Shown: piece by piece, positions 32,935 to 46,400 of the stretch
Position numbering within the stretch: position 1 is the stretch's first letter
Layout: each line of letters starts with the position of its first letter
NCBI GenBank assembly: GCA_024220505.1
Contig: JAKZZE010000031.1
Location: 434,001-498,000, forward strand
DNA length: 64,000 nucleotides
Direction: 5' to 3'
From: Rhizopus arrhizus
Taxonomy: Eukaryota > Mucoromycota > Mucoromycetes > Mucorales > Rhizopodaceae
Notes under the pieces: generated by a model
What the model was told of the DNA's origin: nothing
The model's database searches: none
The model's input: the letters and a program-made list of their open reading frames with translations, nothing else
Made by a program: the position numbers and the translations under genes

Positions 32935-33797
32935 ATGTGTAGCGAGCATCCACCTTCAATCATGCCTTGCAAATTATCCACCTCCTCTGTATCACGGAGC
33001 TTGAAAAAACAAGCCACCTCTGGCTACCCACACATTCGACTTGTACCCAACCTAGGGCCTGTGGATCAGAACTTTGTGTTTGACATTATCAAACGAGAGT
33101 TGAAACCGGGTGTTTTGTATCGTATCGGCCGATTCTCAGAAAAGAATTTTATAGAACCCAAACTTTCATTTAAAAGTAAGGTCGTCAGTCGTAACCATGC
33201 CGAATTATGGACAGAGCAAGGAAAGGTAACGGATGAAACCAGAGGAAGGGGGAAAAAGAGAGATATTCATGGGTCCCTTAGGTCTTTCTGCGTGACATTG
33301 GGTCTTCGAGTGGCACGTTTGTCAATCACATCCGGCTCAGTACGCCCAACCAGGAAAGTGAAAGGCAAGAACTAAGAGACGGAGACGTGATTCAGCTCGG
33401 GACAGATTATCAAGGTGGGCTCGAATCCTGTTATCGAGCCGTCCGTATCCGAATCGAAATCAACCGACAGCCAAGTGCCTATACTCGTACCGCCTTTCAA
33501 AACTTGGCAGCCCGCCTCAATGCCTCTCAGGCTGTCGTCGAAGAATGCTGTATCTGTCTCTATCCGATGACACCCTCTCAAGCTCTTTTTGTCGCTCCCT
33601 GTTCGCATCTCTTTCATTTCAAATGTTCACGGCCCGTGATCTTTCAAAGTTATCCAGGCTTCTCTTGTCCGCTCTGTCGGCATTACTCTGATCTGGAAGC
33701 CAGTGTCGAGGTGGATGACGACCTGCAAGAGATTGCGGATGGTTTGGTGAGGTACAAGCCAGTGCTGGAGATGAATGCATCCGTGCCTAAGCTTTGA
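32935..33797 (+). CDS. FHA-RING E3 ubiquitin ligase, Dma1/Dma2 type
   Basis: Two exons (32935-33225 and 33282-33797) give 268 residues. The FHA domain spans ~35-160: YRIGRFS (Gly65-Arg66), VSRNHAELW (Ser85, His88) and GSSSGTFVN are the phosphothreonine-binding signature, split by the intron. A RING-H2 finger follows at Cys186, Cys189, Cys204, His206, His209, Cys212, Cys226 and Cys229, with the family string SCPLCRHYSDLEASVE. Dma1 (fission yeast) and Dma1/2 (budding yeast) act at the spindle pole and bud neck as mitotic checkpoint ligases, and CHFR/RNF8 have a similar layout in animals. The position and spacing fit Dma1 well. An in-frame second Met lies ten codons on. Confidence 0.9.
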
Positions 33798-35062
33798 AAA
33801 CAATAAAGAAAGACTATTATACCCTCGAATCTTATCCAAAAAAAAACTTTGAACATATGTTTGACATGTACTTTTGTTTTCTTGTCAATGCCAGTGAGAA
33901 AAAGCGAAAGTAGTGCATTTTACTGCTAAACTATACAACATGTGCAAATAACGGCTCAATCAAGCTTATCTAAATCTTTGTTCAGCCACTCATAAGCTGA
34001 TTCGCCTTGGCTAGATTGATTCATGTCGTCCATGCTTTGATCGTGAATTGGCTGTATTTGGATCAGGCACAGATCGAGTACGAGTCTACTGCAATTGTAT
34101 CGACAGCACTTTACCGATCAGAATCAGCCCAAACTGTTCACATCACAATGACAGCAGTCTTATAAAATAACCCCAAAAGAGTCCCATCGTGATACCTGGT
34201 AATCAAATCCCACGGTTGATAACCTCCCAAAAGTCAACAACCATGAAAACTTCCCAGGCCATCTTGAATTTTTCACCTGTACAGGACAAGTTGAATTTCA
34301 GCAGTGAAATAAACGTGTGCAAAAGAGTGCTTAAAACAGTTTGAAAACAGCCTTTTTTTTTTTTTTTTTCACTAGTAAACCAAAATCTGTTATTTCACTT
34401 GCCAACCTTATTCACTCATCATGCTAGATTATATTGTATTATTTACTTTGTTGTATAACCTGCACCGAGTTGTGGTATCCAATGTGCCTCATTCACCTCC
34501 ACCCCCAATACAAAGTGGATGAAAACCTATATAACTGAAAAGATGATTTATTCTAGAATGACTGCTGTGCTAAAGTGATGACCTTGTATAGAATGGGTTG
34601 AAATTTATATAATAAATAATCACAGCAACATTTGAAGTGAATGATGGTCCAGTACTTGTTCACAACCAATGAGTCTCTTAAAGGAGGTATTATCAACTGT
34701 TCTACACAAGAAGAAAAGGTTACGATACTTTATACTGTAACATTTCTTGGCTGATAAAAAAAAAAAAAAGAACGGTTGACTGGTTTTTTGAATTTGCTGC
34801 AAGAGCAACAAACAAAAAGGATTATAAAGTTCGAACATGCAGTAAGAGTAGTAGTCGTGTACGTGAAAGTTTCATCTTTTTGAAATGCAATTTTTAAATG
34901 AAAGAAAATGTCCTAGACGAAAAGTAAATAATAACAAAGAAAGTTACACGAGTAAGAAGGAGAACGATGCTTTATTTTTGACATGTTTTGTGTAAACATG
35001 GATAAATTAAAAAAAGAAATGTGCGTTGGGGTGATGTATGAATGTGTATGCTGTGTGATGTG
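33798..35062. other. Intergenic, no gene seen
   Basis: About 1.26 kb of AT-rich sequence, with T18-20 near 34350 and an A run near 34757. It holds the 3' sides of two convergent genes. Confidence 0.5.
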
Positions 35063-35986
35063 TTAAGGGGAGTTATCTACATAATTGAGAACGACACCAA
35101 CAAATTCATCTAATATTTTATTTGAGTCAACATATTTTATTCCTTCTTGTTTTTCTTTAAATGATAAGAATGTATGCATAGATGGCAACACGCGGTCACT
35201 GAGTGGTATGTTGACCGAATCTTCCTTTGTGTATTGACTGCAAGCACTGCTCGTACTACTGTTACTACTGCTACTACTGCTACTTGTTCGTCGTTGTAAG
35301 ATGGGCGATGATAGTTCTGGTAAAAGAGGAGAATACCAGTGACGATCCATTTGATGAATCGAAGGCAACTCAATCTTTTGCTGTAATCCACTGTAAAAGG
35401 GTAATTCGTTTAAATCATGGCCTGTTAAGCTTGACGCTTTTCGTTCAAGCATCATACGTCGGCCGAGTCTTCTGGCGATTTCTTCTCTCACAAAACATTG
35501 TTTCTCAATCGAATCATGTTCACCAAACTTTTGACGCGCCAGACGGTAGACTCTACATCGTAAATCGTTCTGTCTGTTCTTTTCTCTATTTTCAGCTCGC
35601 CATTTACGCATTCTGTCATTATTGCTATAAAAGAAGATAAGAAGAATGTTTTCTTTCTACATCTTCAATTACCTCTCAGTCGTTTCTTCTTTAGAAATTA
35701 TCTTTTTTGCATGTCCCTTCCAACGCTTTTGATCACGACTTCTTATATAAGGTATATTGTGGATATTAGGATTTTCCATATGTCGCTTTCTGTGTCAAAT
35801 AAAAATTAGTTTAAGGAGAAGAAATGATGTTGTTTTATTACAAATTAGAACGGGTGGCGAATACTAAAATAAATAAAAAAAAAGTTTAGTTTTTTTTTAC
35901 TCTAAATTAAATTGTATCCTATTACATTTAGGGCATTGAGGACAAGGAAATATCTTTGAAGTTACTTGTTCTTCATCTAACATCAT
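35063..35986 (-). CDS. Putative DNA-binding regulator (DUF3020-like basic region)
   Basis: Three exons (35986-35901, 35789-35673, 35624-35063) give 254 residues. The N-terminus has FPCPQCPKCNRIQF-NLEKRH, a zinc-finger-like Cys/His cluster split by the first intron. Exon 2 is basic (SRDQKRWKGHAKK). Exon 3 opens with MRKWRAENREKNRQNDLRCR, RVYRLARQKFG and EIARRLGRRMMLER, a long basic helical region like that of fungal DUF3020 proteins thought to bind DNA. A poly-Ser stretch and an acidic end follow. Nuclear localisation is likely from the basic clusters. Targets are unknown. The first exon is the least certain part; an alternative internal acceptor brings an early stop. Confidence 0.65.
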
Positions 35987-36826
35987 CTTTTTTTTTTATT
36001 TAAAAAGAGAGAGAAAAAAAAAAAAAAAAAAGAAAGAATAAATGCTTATAAATAAAGCTCTTTTTTATTTTTCATTATTTTGCAATCTATCCATAATTAT
36101 TCAAATACTAAAAGATTTGCATGTTTACAGGAATTGGGGGTGTAGAGAATGATATATTTTGGCGGTAAAAAGGGGTTGTATATCAGATGATATTATAAAC
36201 AATACAGTTTGATTTTCAATATTCTTCATTACTACCTTTTACGTTATTACTTTTATGTTTATACATTGTGACTTGAACAATTTATATAAAAAAGAAATTA
36301 TTATTTGTTTTTACTTTGTGTACACCTTTCTTTTTTTTTTTTTTATTCTTTTGTGTGAATATCTATTATCATCATCATTCATTCCAATATCCTTTCTTTT
36401 TACATGTAAAAAAAGAGACACATTCGTTTGTAGTAACTTCATCTTTACCTTTTTTTTACTATAATCACAATTATATTGTACATGAAACTATGCTACACAA
36501 AGAGCAGTAAAAGATTCTTTTTATTACTCTACGCACGTATCTGTAGATCATCCTCCCCCCCTAAAGAACATACAAGATCAAATAAAAGATAAATTCGTTT
36601 GTGGAAATACAGCATTTTTTTTTCTTTTTCTAATTGAAGCTGAAAAAGGTATCGATTTGTTAACATAAAAGATGTGTAACTTTTCAAAGTGTTGATTATA
36701 GGCAGGATATACAGATTCATTAAAACGTATTTTATTTCACAAAAAGTATAAGGTTAATAATAAATGCTAAAGAAAATAACAAATAAATAAATAAAAATAA
36801 AAATTCAATTTAACTGAAAAAAGCCT

Positions 36827-36879
<53 letters not shown>

Positions 36880-38307
36880 TTTATTGTTTGTTGCATGACA
36901 ATTTCGAACTCTATTTTATTCAATTTCACATATGATGCCAATGCGTAGTTTTTTAATCAGCGATGTTTTAAATTAACCAATCAGCAACTCTTTATAATCT
37001 CACTCAATAAAGAGGTTCAAACTACATCCTCAAACACCACAGCTTAAAACAAGGCAATAATTATAGGTGCAGATTTTCAGATAATATGTTTGAAGTCATA
37101 CTACTATTTGAATCATAGTTATTTGAAGAATACTCAATTTCTTAATGTCACTCTCTCTATTGATAATGTACAATGCAATTCAAAATAAGAAATAAGCTCC
37201 AAATAGATTTTCATGTCTGTAATTCCTTGCATAAATAAATTCTATAACAAGCCCAAATTTTTGGATTCGCTCAATGGTGTATCATCACCAGTAATCATGA
37301 ATTGTTTTAAAAAGTCATGACTGATCAATTGCTCGTTTAACAAAGATACTCTTTCATTTTCAAAATTATATGCTCATCTTTTTGGATTTCTTTCCATCAT
37401 AATATCTTTGTTAAAGTATGCTTTAATTTTAGAGGACCTATCTCTCTTTTAATCATGACGTCCGACTAAAAAAGAGCTAGGACTGGTTTCTGTAGAACAT
37501 TTTCATACCTAATATCCAATTCTTTGGTATCATTAGCCATCTTTAAAAGTCTATCAGTGTTTTCATCGCTCTATTCTTTGCAGGAAAGCATGCAACTTTC
37601 TCGCTCTTGTTTTAATTTTGTTCATTCAAAAGGGGGGGAAATAAATTGCTGTTAACATGCTTTTTAAAGGGTCTCAATCACATTGATTTACTTTTTTTTA
37701 TTTTTTTATTTTTTTTTTTTTTTTTTTTGCTTAGTTGAAGCTGAATAGATTCACTGTTTAGTTTGTGATAAATTTAATAATGACCCATTATAATGAGGTA
37801 TCTCTTTAATATCAATTTATAGTAGAAAAGATGTATAGTATGGAGTGCATAAGGCTTTAGGAAATGTTATTTAAAGAGATTTATTCAAGTTTAACCATGG
37901 CAACTATAAAAATTATGAAGGATATTCATTTAAATGGTCATTGCTTGATTTTAAAAACACACTAGTCTCGCTTATTTGGTGTTTTTTTTTTATTTTTATT
38001 TTAAACATCAAATGTTGATGAATTCAACTTATGTGACCAGCCTATGTGAATATAAAATACTTGTACAAAAAAAAAAAAAAAGTACGCCATTTTAAAAGTA
38101 ACGACAAATCTACTGATTGGAAAAAAAAAAAGAGTTGCGAATTGAGATGTGAAACGATGGGTTGGCGGAGGGGCTACTGTAATTTGAAACAGTACAAAAA
38201 CAAGTTTTAATAAAATTATAAAGTTGTACACATCTTGAACAAATTCAATAACGGATGAAATTCATTTAAAGAAACAAAAGGGGTAATATCACGCTTCTCA
38301 TCTCCTA

Positions 38308-38364
<57 letters not shown>

Positions 38365-39546
38365 GCTTATAAACATGCATATAACAAACAAGAGTCACAG
38401 TGTTTAATGTAAAGTAAGTAATGCGTTTATTAGACGGTTTAGTGTATCGAATGTCAATAGCTTTTCATAAGATTCATTCTGTAAATGGAATGAAGCCATT
38501 GTTTCAACAGCAAGCCAAATGGTTGTTATAAACTCTTCAAAAAGGAGAATTTAACCCATGTTCCTCCTCATTCTAGTACATCATCCTCTTTCACGCGAGT
38601 ATCGTATTAGGAAAGTAAAAGCAGCAGGGTGACTCCTTCATTGAACGCATACAGTTCGACTGAAAGCCATTTAGGACTTGTGATTTATCAAATACATTAT
38701 GTTCACCTTTATTTAATAGAGTAAAATACTATTTTTCAACCGTGATTTTTAATCACAAACGTAACGTTATGGTAACTCACCGTGCCCTTTTTTTTTGGGT
38801 CCACAAACAATAAAAAAAAAAAGGCGCAGAAGCTGAGTCGATCTTGAGAAATGGTGGCTCCATGTATCACTTCTAGTACCTATCATTCTATTTACGCTAT
38901 CTCTGTCAATACTTCAAAAATATAAACCAATCACATCCTTTACCTTTATTCAAGGCTGAATACACAATTCATTTCCTAAAGTGAATGGCTTGTTTGAATC
39001 CAGATTATTTTCCAAGTTATATTTCTGTGCTCTTTCTTGAAACCAAATGGATCTTTTGATTATAAAATCAACTGGAAAAAAAAAGCCTTTTTCTTTTTGG
39101 TATCTTGAGTCTTTTGGAGATTATCTCTTTCCCCCCCTTTGTGTGGGAACGATCTACGTAACAAGTGTGACACAATGCGGGGTAGTGACCTGGCTTCGAA
39201 TGAATTAACAGAGGCTTACATGTATACAAGAATAATTTCAAATTTCTCAAGTAGGAAATATAAACGTTATAAAACATATCCAATGATAGAGGATGAAAAA
39301 ATAAAGAAGGAGAACAAAAGAAAAATGTTCAAAAGGAAAAAAAAAAATCAGGGCAGTCCACATCTATACACCTGAGTTTTTACTTTCTCCTTGAAAATCT
39401 CTCTTTCTTTCTCTTTCTCCAGTGCCGTTTCTCTTTTCCTTTGATAGTAATTCCTTTTTAGGAAATGTAAAAAAAAAAAATAGGCAAAGCATATAAAATA
39501 GGATCTATTTTCTACTTTTTTTTTTTTATTTCATTTTAAATAAATC
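35987..39546. other. Long intergenic stretch with large T runs
   Basis: About 3.6 kb without a supported gene. It contains T48 at 36829-36876 and T54 at 38310-38363. The small open frames here are mostly made of such runs. Confidence 0.55.
38310..38363. repeat. T54 homopolymer
   Basis: Uninterrupted run of 54 T, the longest in the window. Confidence 0.95.
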
Positions 39547-40250
39547 ATGTCATCTGAACTTCAAGACGTTGAATCTAAATATCAACACTCTCATCACGTA
39601 CCAGTTGCCGCTTCACCTACCATTGCCAATCCTGGTCCACTGGGCCTTTGCGGTTTCGCATTGACCACATTTGTCTTGTCTCTTCATAATGCTGGTGCTG
39701 GTTTGCCTGCTACTAGTCCACACGGTGTTGTTACCGGGCTTGCTTTCTTTTATGGTGGTTTAGTTCAGGTAGGACACATCCCATCCGATAGAAACCCCAC
39801 TTACCCAGATTGAATTAGCTTTTGGCAGGCATGTGGGAATTCAAGACAGGAAACACATTTGGTGCGACTGCTTTCTCTAGCTATGGTGGTTTTTGGTTAT
39901 CGTTCGGTTTGATCTTTATCCCAGGCGCCAATATCACTGGTAGTTATGGAGGAAACACGGCCATTTTGGAAAAATCCTTGGGATACTACTTGCTTGGCTG
40001 GACTATCTTCACTGGCATCATGCTCATTGCCTCTCACCGGTCTAGCATCGGTCTCGTCTCGCTCTTTTTCTTCTTGTTCTTGACCTTTATCATGTTAACA
40101 GCCGGAAAGCTGAACAGTTCCATCAGCTGTCAGGTGGCCGGTGGTGCTCTGGGTATCATTACAGCTTTGATAGCTTGGTATAATGCTCTCTCTGGTCTGT
40201 TGACAAAGGATTCTTCCCATTTTACTTTACCCATCGGACGTCTTAATTAA
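39547..40250 (+). CDS. Acetate/GPR1/FUN34/YaaH-family membrane protein
   Basis: Two exons (39547-39768 and 39819-40250) give 217 residues. The acceptor TTAG|CTTTTGGCAGG restores the conserved LLAGMWEF; the alternative acceptor four codons on would delete it. After a ~25-residue cytosolic tail comes [18 protein letters not shown], the family signature (normally NP[AV]P[LF]GL, here with Gly). Then about six helices follow ([84 protein letters not shown]). Members such as Ady2/Ato1 and AcpA carry acetate or form hexameric channels in the plasma membrane and are often induced by acetate. The start is preceded by a pyrimidine/A-rich leader. Confidence 0.9.
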
Positions 40251-42668
40251 CTCTCCTCCTTCCCTTTTAATTAAAAAACAAGTTTTTTTTTTGTTTGCTG
40301 TTTCAGCAAGACAATTTTTTTTATTATTAATAAACTTACTAATTTTAAAGTATCCTACATATATTATCCCTCTTTCCTTTTTTTTTTCCTCCTGCATCAC
40401 ACTAAGGAAAGATAAAGTCATACTTTAAAAAGGGATGAAGGACAAAATTCCCCTTAGATCTCTTTTTTATAATCCACATTCATACAAGAAAACGAATCTA
40501 CTCGACGTTTGGGATAATTACTATAAAAGACTATTTTTTTTACCGCAGATCTTTTACATAATTTTTAAAAGTATATGTCAGCATGCGTTTGGGCTACTCC
40601 TTGCCTACTTTTTATTTTTACAACTCCTTTATGTGATCCTCATAAAGGAAGGCAGCAAAGAAGAAACATAATCCGGCTGTTTGAACGGTTTTTTTTTTTT
40701 TTGCTGATATAAAAAAAAAATCCTTTGATGCATCCTACAAAGAGCTTTATTTTATTGAATCAAAAGAAAAAAGGGTTTTATTAATGAAAAAGATAATTTT
40801 GTCATCACAGAGTATCTTATAGATGTAAAGCCTCCTTACTTATTGAAACTAAAAAAAATAAACATTCGATGGTAAACAAAATTCTTTACTTGCTCTTAAT
40901 TAAATCTACTTTTTGAGAAGAGAGCATGTGTTTGTGAATTCAAAAAAGTCTCTTTATCATTAATACAACAGCATTCATCCTATTGCTTCAAGAGCGTTTA
41001 TGTTTGTTGATCCCAGCATGTTTATGTAAGGACCAGGCTTTTATAATAACAGTAGCCTAGAACATAAACTTGACTTGTGAGAATAGCCTGTTAGATTGCC
41101 TCATAAGCCTGCAGCTTGCAAAACATGTATGGCTTGGTTTATTTTAGTTTTTTATCATCATGTGCTTGTCTTTTAGTTTCATGAACACATAGGCATAGCT
41201 TAATGACTAGAATGTAATGAGATCATCAACTTACGTTCATGATTGATTTGATCTCGTCCAAGTAGAAACCGTGCCTTTTTCAGTAGTGCTGCATCTCGTT
41301 TATTCATTGATTGTGAAAGAGTTTGTGTCTGTTTATACAGAATTTTACCTTTTTAAAAGAAAACAGAAAAGTAGAACATTAGCTCTTTTGTTTCCTAATT
41401 TCTATTTTATTTAAAAATTAAATATCGCTTTTTATTATTAAAAAGAAATAATAAAAAAAAATCTTGCTAGTGATATATCATGTTTAAAGATATTACCATG
41501 ACATGTTATACGATTGCAGCACTTGTATTTCAAATGATTAAACAGATGTAATATGTAAACGAGAAAAAAAAAAAAAAAAAAAAAAAAAGACATTGAACTA
41601 ATACCTTGAGAGTGCAGTGATATACTAAAGAGCAAAACCTTTGAATTTTTAAAGTGATCCTTTCTGAAGGATGTCAGATAAAGACAAAAAATTACTTGAG
41701 ACGGCTTATTATTGTCTTCTTTCTCTGCTCCTTATAAAAAAAAAAGATATTCTTTCTATCTAATTACTGGCTTAATTTTCTTCATTGCTGTGCTTTTTTC
41801 TACGTTCTAATTTAGTCTTGTTCTTTTCAGTCTTAAGAGTAGACAATAGAGTAAGATGTACTTTTATGACCAGTCTTTTTTTTTAACCTATTGTTCTTTT
41901 AAACTACAGTATTAATTGTAGGCTACCAAAAGTCGAATCTGTCGATGTGGTCTTGGTGTGTGATTGCATGGTGTTATTATAAGCAGTGTAATCAAAAGAT
42001 AAGTAAGTAAAAGTCAGTGATATGCATTATGTTCAAGTAGGAATATTACTTTGCTATTCATCAAAAACTGTTTGTTTTCGTGTAAAGGATCCACAATGTC
42101 TTTCTAAGACTTGTACCTAGAAAGGACTATTACTATGACAGCTTTATTCGTTCTCTAAATATCCTGTTCCTTTCTGATTCTTCTGTCTCTGGGATCACTT
42201 GAGGTATACGGAGCATGGCATAGAACCAGCAAAGGATAGAAACAATTAGACATGTAATTTATCATGATCTCCCCTGTTGCTATTGTGTGCTTTAAACTAA
42301 ATGCACTCGTAAGTCGATTTACACCATATATCATTGTCAGAGGACTTTTAGGTCTTGGACAAGACCCACATGAACTTTGAATAAACACACAAGCAGCTCT
42401 CATGATTTTTATGAGAAAGGGTACGACATGCTGTTTTGCAGTCTTACAGTCAACATCATCTTGCTTTCCTTATACTTTATTTCCTTTCGAAATCAATAAA
42501 AAATGTTCTCATTGAATATAAAGAATACAAACAGATTGATGCTTTGAAATATTCATGAAACGTATTCATTGCAAATAAGAAGGTTATTCGGAGATTGGAT
42601 GAGACACGAAATTTTGTTTGTTTTTTTTTTTTTCTTTTTCGTTCTTTTTCTTCTTTTGATTTCCTTTC
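40251..42668. other. Intergenic, no gene seen
   Basis: About 2.4 kb of AT-rich sequence with A24-26 near 41563. The frame 40435-40671 is rich in Phe/Leu/Tyr and shows no conserved features, so it is not called. Confidence 0.5.
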
Positions 42669-43103
42669 ATGAATTATCATTATCAATCCTATACCAAGAC
42701 CAATAACGACGAGACCACAACGACTGTAGTAGTGCATGAAATATCAGAGACAGAAGCTTCTCATTTACTCTTGGAAGAAAAATCACATTATGAAATATTG
42801 GATGAAGATCGATTGACAGAGCATGATTTTATGTCGCTCATGAATTCAAACGATATAGAAAGCGACAATGAGTCAGATATAGAGCAGCGATGGTTTCCTT
42901 CTTTATTAAAAAACTCGGTAATTCAATTTCTGGATGATAAAGAAGAAGAGGAGGATGGTGATACGATCATAACGGATGCTGTTAATGAAATGGTCATTGA
43001 AGAAGACGACGACGACGACGAAGCCTATCTAATCATAGATAACGAGAATACTACAGAAGCAAACCAGGGCTCAATACCTATTGATGTTTATCATTTTCAT
43101 TAA
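42669..43103 (+). CDS. Small acidic protein, unknown
   Basis: A single-exon frame of 144 residues. It is strongly acidic, with runs of Glu (KEEEEDGD) and Asp (EEDDDDDE), and has a Thr-rich head (DETTTTVVVHE). A central segment (QRWFPSLLKNSVIQFL) is amphipathic and could be the functional element. The ATG follows a 60-base T/C-rich stretch of the sort found before other starts here, and coding composition is even throughout, which supports a real gene. Acidic proteins of this size often act as histone or ribosome-assembly chaperones or activation domains, but no family is recognised. Confidence 0.5.
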   Translation: MNYHYQSYTKTNNDETTTTVVVHEISETEASHLLLEEKSHYEILDEDRLTEHDFMSLMNSNDIESDNESDIEQRWFPSLLKNSVIQFLDDKEEEEDGDTIITDAVNEMVIEEDDDDDEAYLIIDNENTTEANQGSIPIDVYHFH

Positions 43104-43460
43104 AAAAAGCATGTTTGTCGTACACTTGAAAGGAAAGGGGAAACAAGTGAAAAATAAATGGCATAAACTTCAATTTAAACTACGATTGCCTAACACAGAA
43201 CCATTTCTTGTTTTGGAAAACTTTTGATTTGAAACATACAAGTCTTGACGCTGATGTTCATGCTCACTAAGACAAGTCAAGCAACCACTTTCAGTCAAGT
43301 CAGCATCTCTTGAAGAGACTCGTAGGATTTGATTGGATAAAGGAGTACTTGCTTTTTTAAATTTGGCATGATTTACTCAGCCACCGAATTTTTCAGTTCC
43401 CTCTTTGTCTTTATTTTTTTTTTTATTTGAATTGATTGATTTAGATCTTTTTCATCTTTC
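43104..43460. other. Promoter side of DBP10
   Basis: Short gap with a T/C-rich tract just before the next ATG. Nothing else is seen. Confidence 0.5.
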
Positions 43461-46400
43461 ATGGCCATTTTAAAAAAGATAAAGTCTGCGGCCAAATCAG
43501 CCCCCAAGTCAGCTCCTAAATCAGCAGCCAGATCAGCTTCCAAACCAGCAGCTAAATCCGCAGCTCTGAGAAAAAAGTCTACGAACGTAGTGGAAAAGAA
43601 AAATGAGAAATCAGTCTCTCAAGTAAGAAAAAAGGAATTTCAACGCAGGAAATACAACAAAGACAATAAAAAGAAGCAAGAAGATGAAGATTCCGATTTT
43701 GAAATTGTACCTAACCAAAAGACTCTTTCTCAGTTTGATTCTGAGGATGATGAGGAAAGTGACAGTTCAGATCTCGAAGTTGACATGTTCAATCAGTATA
43801 AAGACAAGAAGCCGTCGATAACAACAGCTTCAACAAATAAATCAGCGCCTAAAGTAGAAATCAAAGTGAGTGAAAGTGATGACGAACAAGACGAGAAATT
43901 TATTGCTTCTGAAACGATGGCAGCCAATCGTAAAAATAAAAAGTCGGGAGGATTTCAATCGATGGGTAAAATAAAATGGGATAAGTGTTAGATTGTGACT
44001 AAACTGCTTGCATAAAGGTCTTAGCAATCCAATCTTCAAGGCCGTTCTTCACAAAGGTTTCAAAGTGCCTACACCCATTCAACGTAAATGTATCCCGCTT
44101 GTTTTACAAGGCGATGACGTGGTTGGTATGGCTCGTACCGGTTCAGGTAAAACAGCTGCCTTCTTGATCCCCATGTTGGAAAGACTCAAGGCACACTCGG
44201 CCAAGACAGGCGCTCGTTCCTTGGTCCTTTCACCTTCTCGTGAGTTAGCGCTCCAGACACAAAAGGTCTGTAAGGAATTGATGAAATATACCGATCTTCG
44301 CAGCTGTTGTATTGTGGGTGGTGACAGCTTAGATGAACAGTTTGAAATGATTGCATCCAACCCAGATATCTTGATCGCCACACCTGGTCGATTGCTTCAC
44401 TTGGCAGTCGAAATGAACCTGGATTTACGTACGGTGGAGTATGTCGTGTTTGATGAAGCAGATCGTTTGTTTGAAATGGGTTTCGCTGTTCAATTGCATG
44501 AAATCTTGTCTCGTCTGCCACCCAACCGCCAGACTTTGCTCTTCTCAGCCACGTTGCCCAAGATGCTAGTGGATTTCGCCAAGGCTGGTCTGCAAGAACC
44601 CACCTTGATTCGTTTGGATGTGGATACCAAGATTTCACGTGATCTTGAGATGGCCTTCTTTTCAGTCAAGGACAACGAAAAGGATGGCGCTCTTCTCTAC
44701 CTCTTACGAAATATCATTCAACTCCCAAAAAAGACTGGAAATGAAGGAAAGGAGGCTTCAGGCAAAAAGGGAAAAAAGAAGATGTCAGCAACCGAGGCCG
44801 ATCGACAGACCATTCTGTTTGCTGCCACCAAACACCACGTAGAGTATTTGGCCGGTCTGCTGACGATTGCCGGCTATCAAGTCTCTTATGTATATGGTTC
44901 GTTAGATCAAGCCGCACGTAGTATCCAGATCAATCGGTTCAGACAAGGAATGACAAACATCTTGGTCGTCACGGATGTCGCTGCTCGTGGTATCGATATT
45001 CCCGTCTTGGAAAACGTCATCAATTATGATTTCTGCGGTTCTTCCAAGGTCTTTGTCCATCGTGTCGGTCGTGCGGCTCGTGCCGGTCGTCGTGGTTGGG
45101 CTTACTCTTTAGTAACTTCTGATGAACTTCCTTATTTGGTTGATCTGGAACTGTTCTTGACCCGCCCTCTGGTGCTTGGTGGTGACAAGGACGAGTATGA
45201 TTACACATCAGAGTTGGTGGTAGGAACCCTGCCAATCGATGCACTGATTGATGACCAAACTTGGGTCACAAACCAAGTCGAAAGAGACGCTGCATTAGAG
45301 GGAACATACCGAACAGCGATGAATGCCTATAAGCTCTATAACCGTACCAAGTCTCGTGCGGCTCCCGAAAGTTACAGTCGAGCAAAGGAGGTGATCAAGA
45401 AGAAGAATTACAGCCAGTTGCACCCCTTATTGAAACACACGGTGGGTACCAGCGCAGCCGACATTGAGCGAGCCAATATGATCCAGGCCATCTCTGGCTT
45501 TAGACCGGCCGAAACTATCTTTGAAGTCGGTGTTCGTGGCAGTCGAAAGTTGACACCTGCGACAGCCATGATGCGTGAGAGACGTGAGGCGGTTGGTAAA
45601 GTGATTGCTGCTCATAAATCAAAGCTGGAAGCTGAAGAGGCTGATGAGAAGGACAAGACGGAGAGTACACCAAAAAAGATTGAGTTGGGTGGAGATGTAG
45701 AAGAAGATGAATTGGCTAAAACATTCAATATACCAGCTGCTAGAGAAAGTAAGTGTATTTCTTTTTTAATTGAAAAACAGAGAAAAGCTGACTCTCTTTT
45801 TTTTTTTAGATAAAAAGAAAAAGCAGAGCTTTAGAGATGAAGAATACTATCTTTCTTATACTCAAAAGGATGCCAACACAGAACGCGGTTACTCTATGAC
45901 CAGCAAGGGTAACTTTGCAGAACAAGCATCCAAGGCACAACTTGATTTAATAGGAGATGATCAAGACGGTATCAAAAAGAATCAAAACATGCTTCGTTGG
46001 GACTCCAAGAAGAAGAAGTTTGTTCGTGGTACGGGTATTGGTTCAGACAACAAAAAGATGATTCGTACTGAGAGTGGCGCCTTAATCTCGGCCTCTTACA
46101 AGAGTGGTCGATTTGACGAATGGGCCAAAAAGAAACACATCTCGATTCCTCGTGCTGGTGAACGAGAATTAGACAACGCGAACCATTTCTCAAAGAAACG
46201 ATTCCGTCATAATCGCTCAGAGGAAAGCAAACCGTTGGATCCCTTGGCTTATGATTATGACAAGAAATTGAAGAAGCGCAAGTTGAGAGAGACAGATGGC
46301 ACGATTGAACAAAATGGCTTGGGTAAGAAGCGTGTGGGTCAACACGGAAAGACAAAGAGCGAATTGAAGAATGCCGGACAAATTCGTAAAGAACGTATTG

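Noticed and set aside
33415..33435. GGCTCGAATCC, similar to a tRNA B box
   Set aside because: It lies within the coding exon of the FHA-RING gene and no tRNA fold surrounds it.
35227..35640. 137-residue plus-strand frame
   Set aside because: Antisense shadow of the putative DNA-binding regulator, including a Tyr/Cys run opposite its poly-Ser codons.
40435..40671. 78-residue Phe/Leu-rich frame after the acetate-family gene
   Set aside because: Composition follows the AT-rich DNA; no family features or leader.
44079..45615. Several long open frames antisense or out of frame to DBP10
   Set aside because: They are shadows of the conserved helicase, which has all motifs in one frame.
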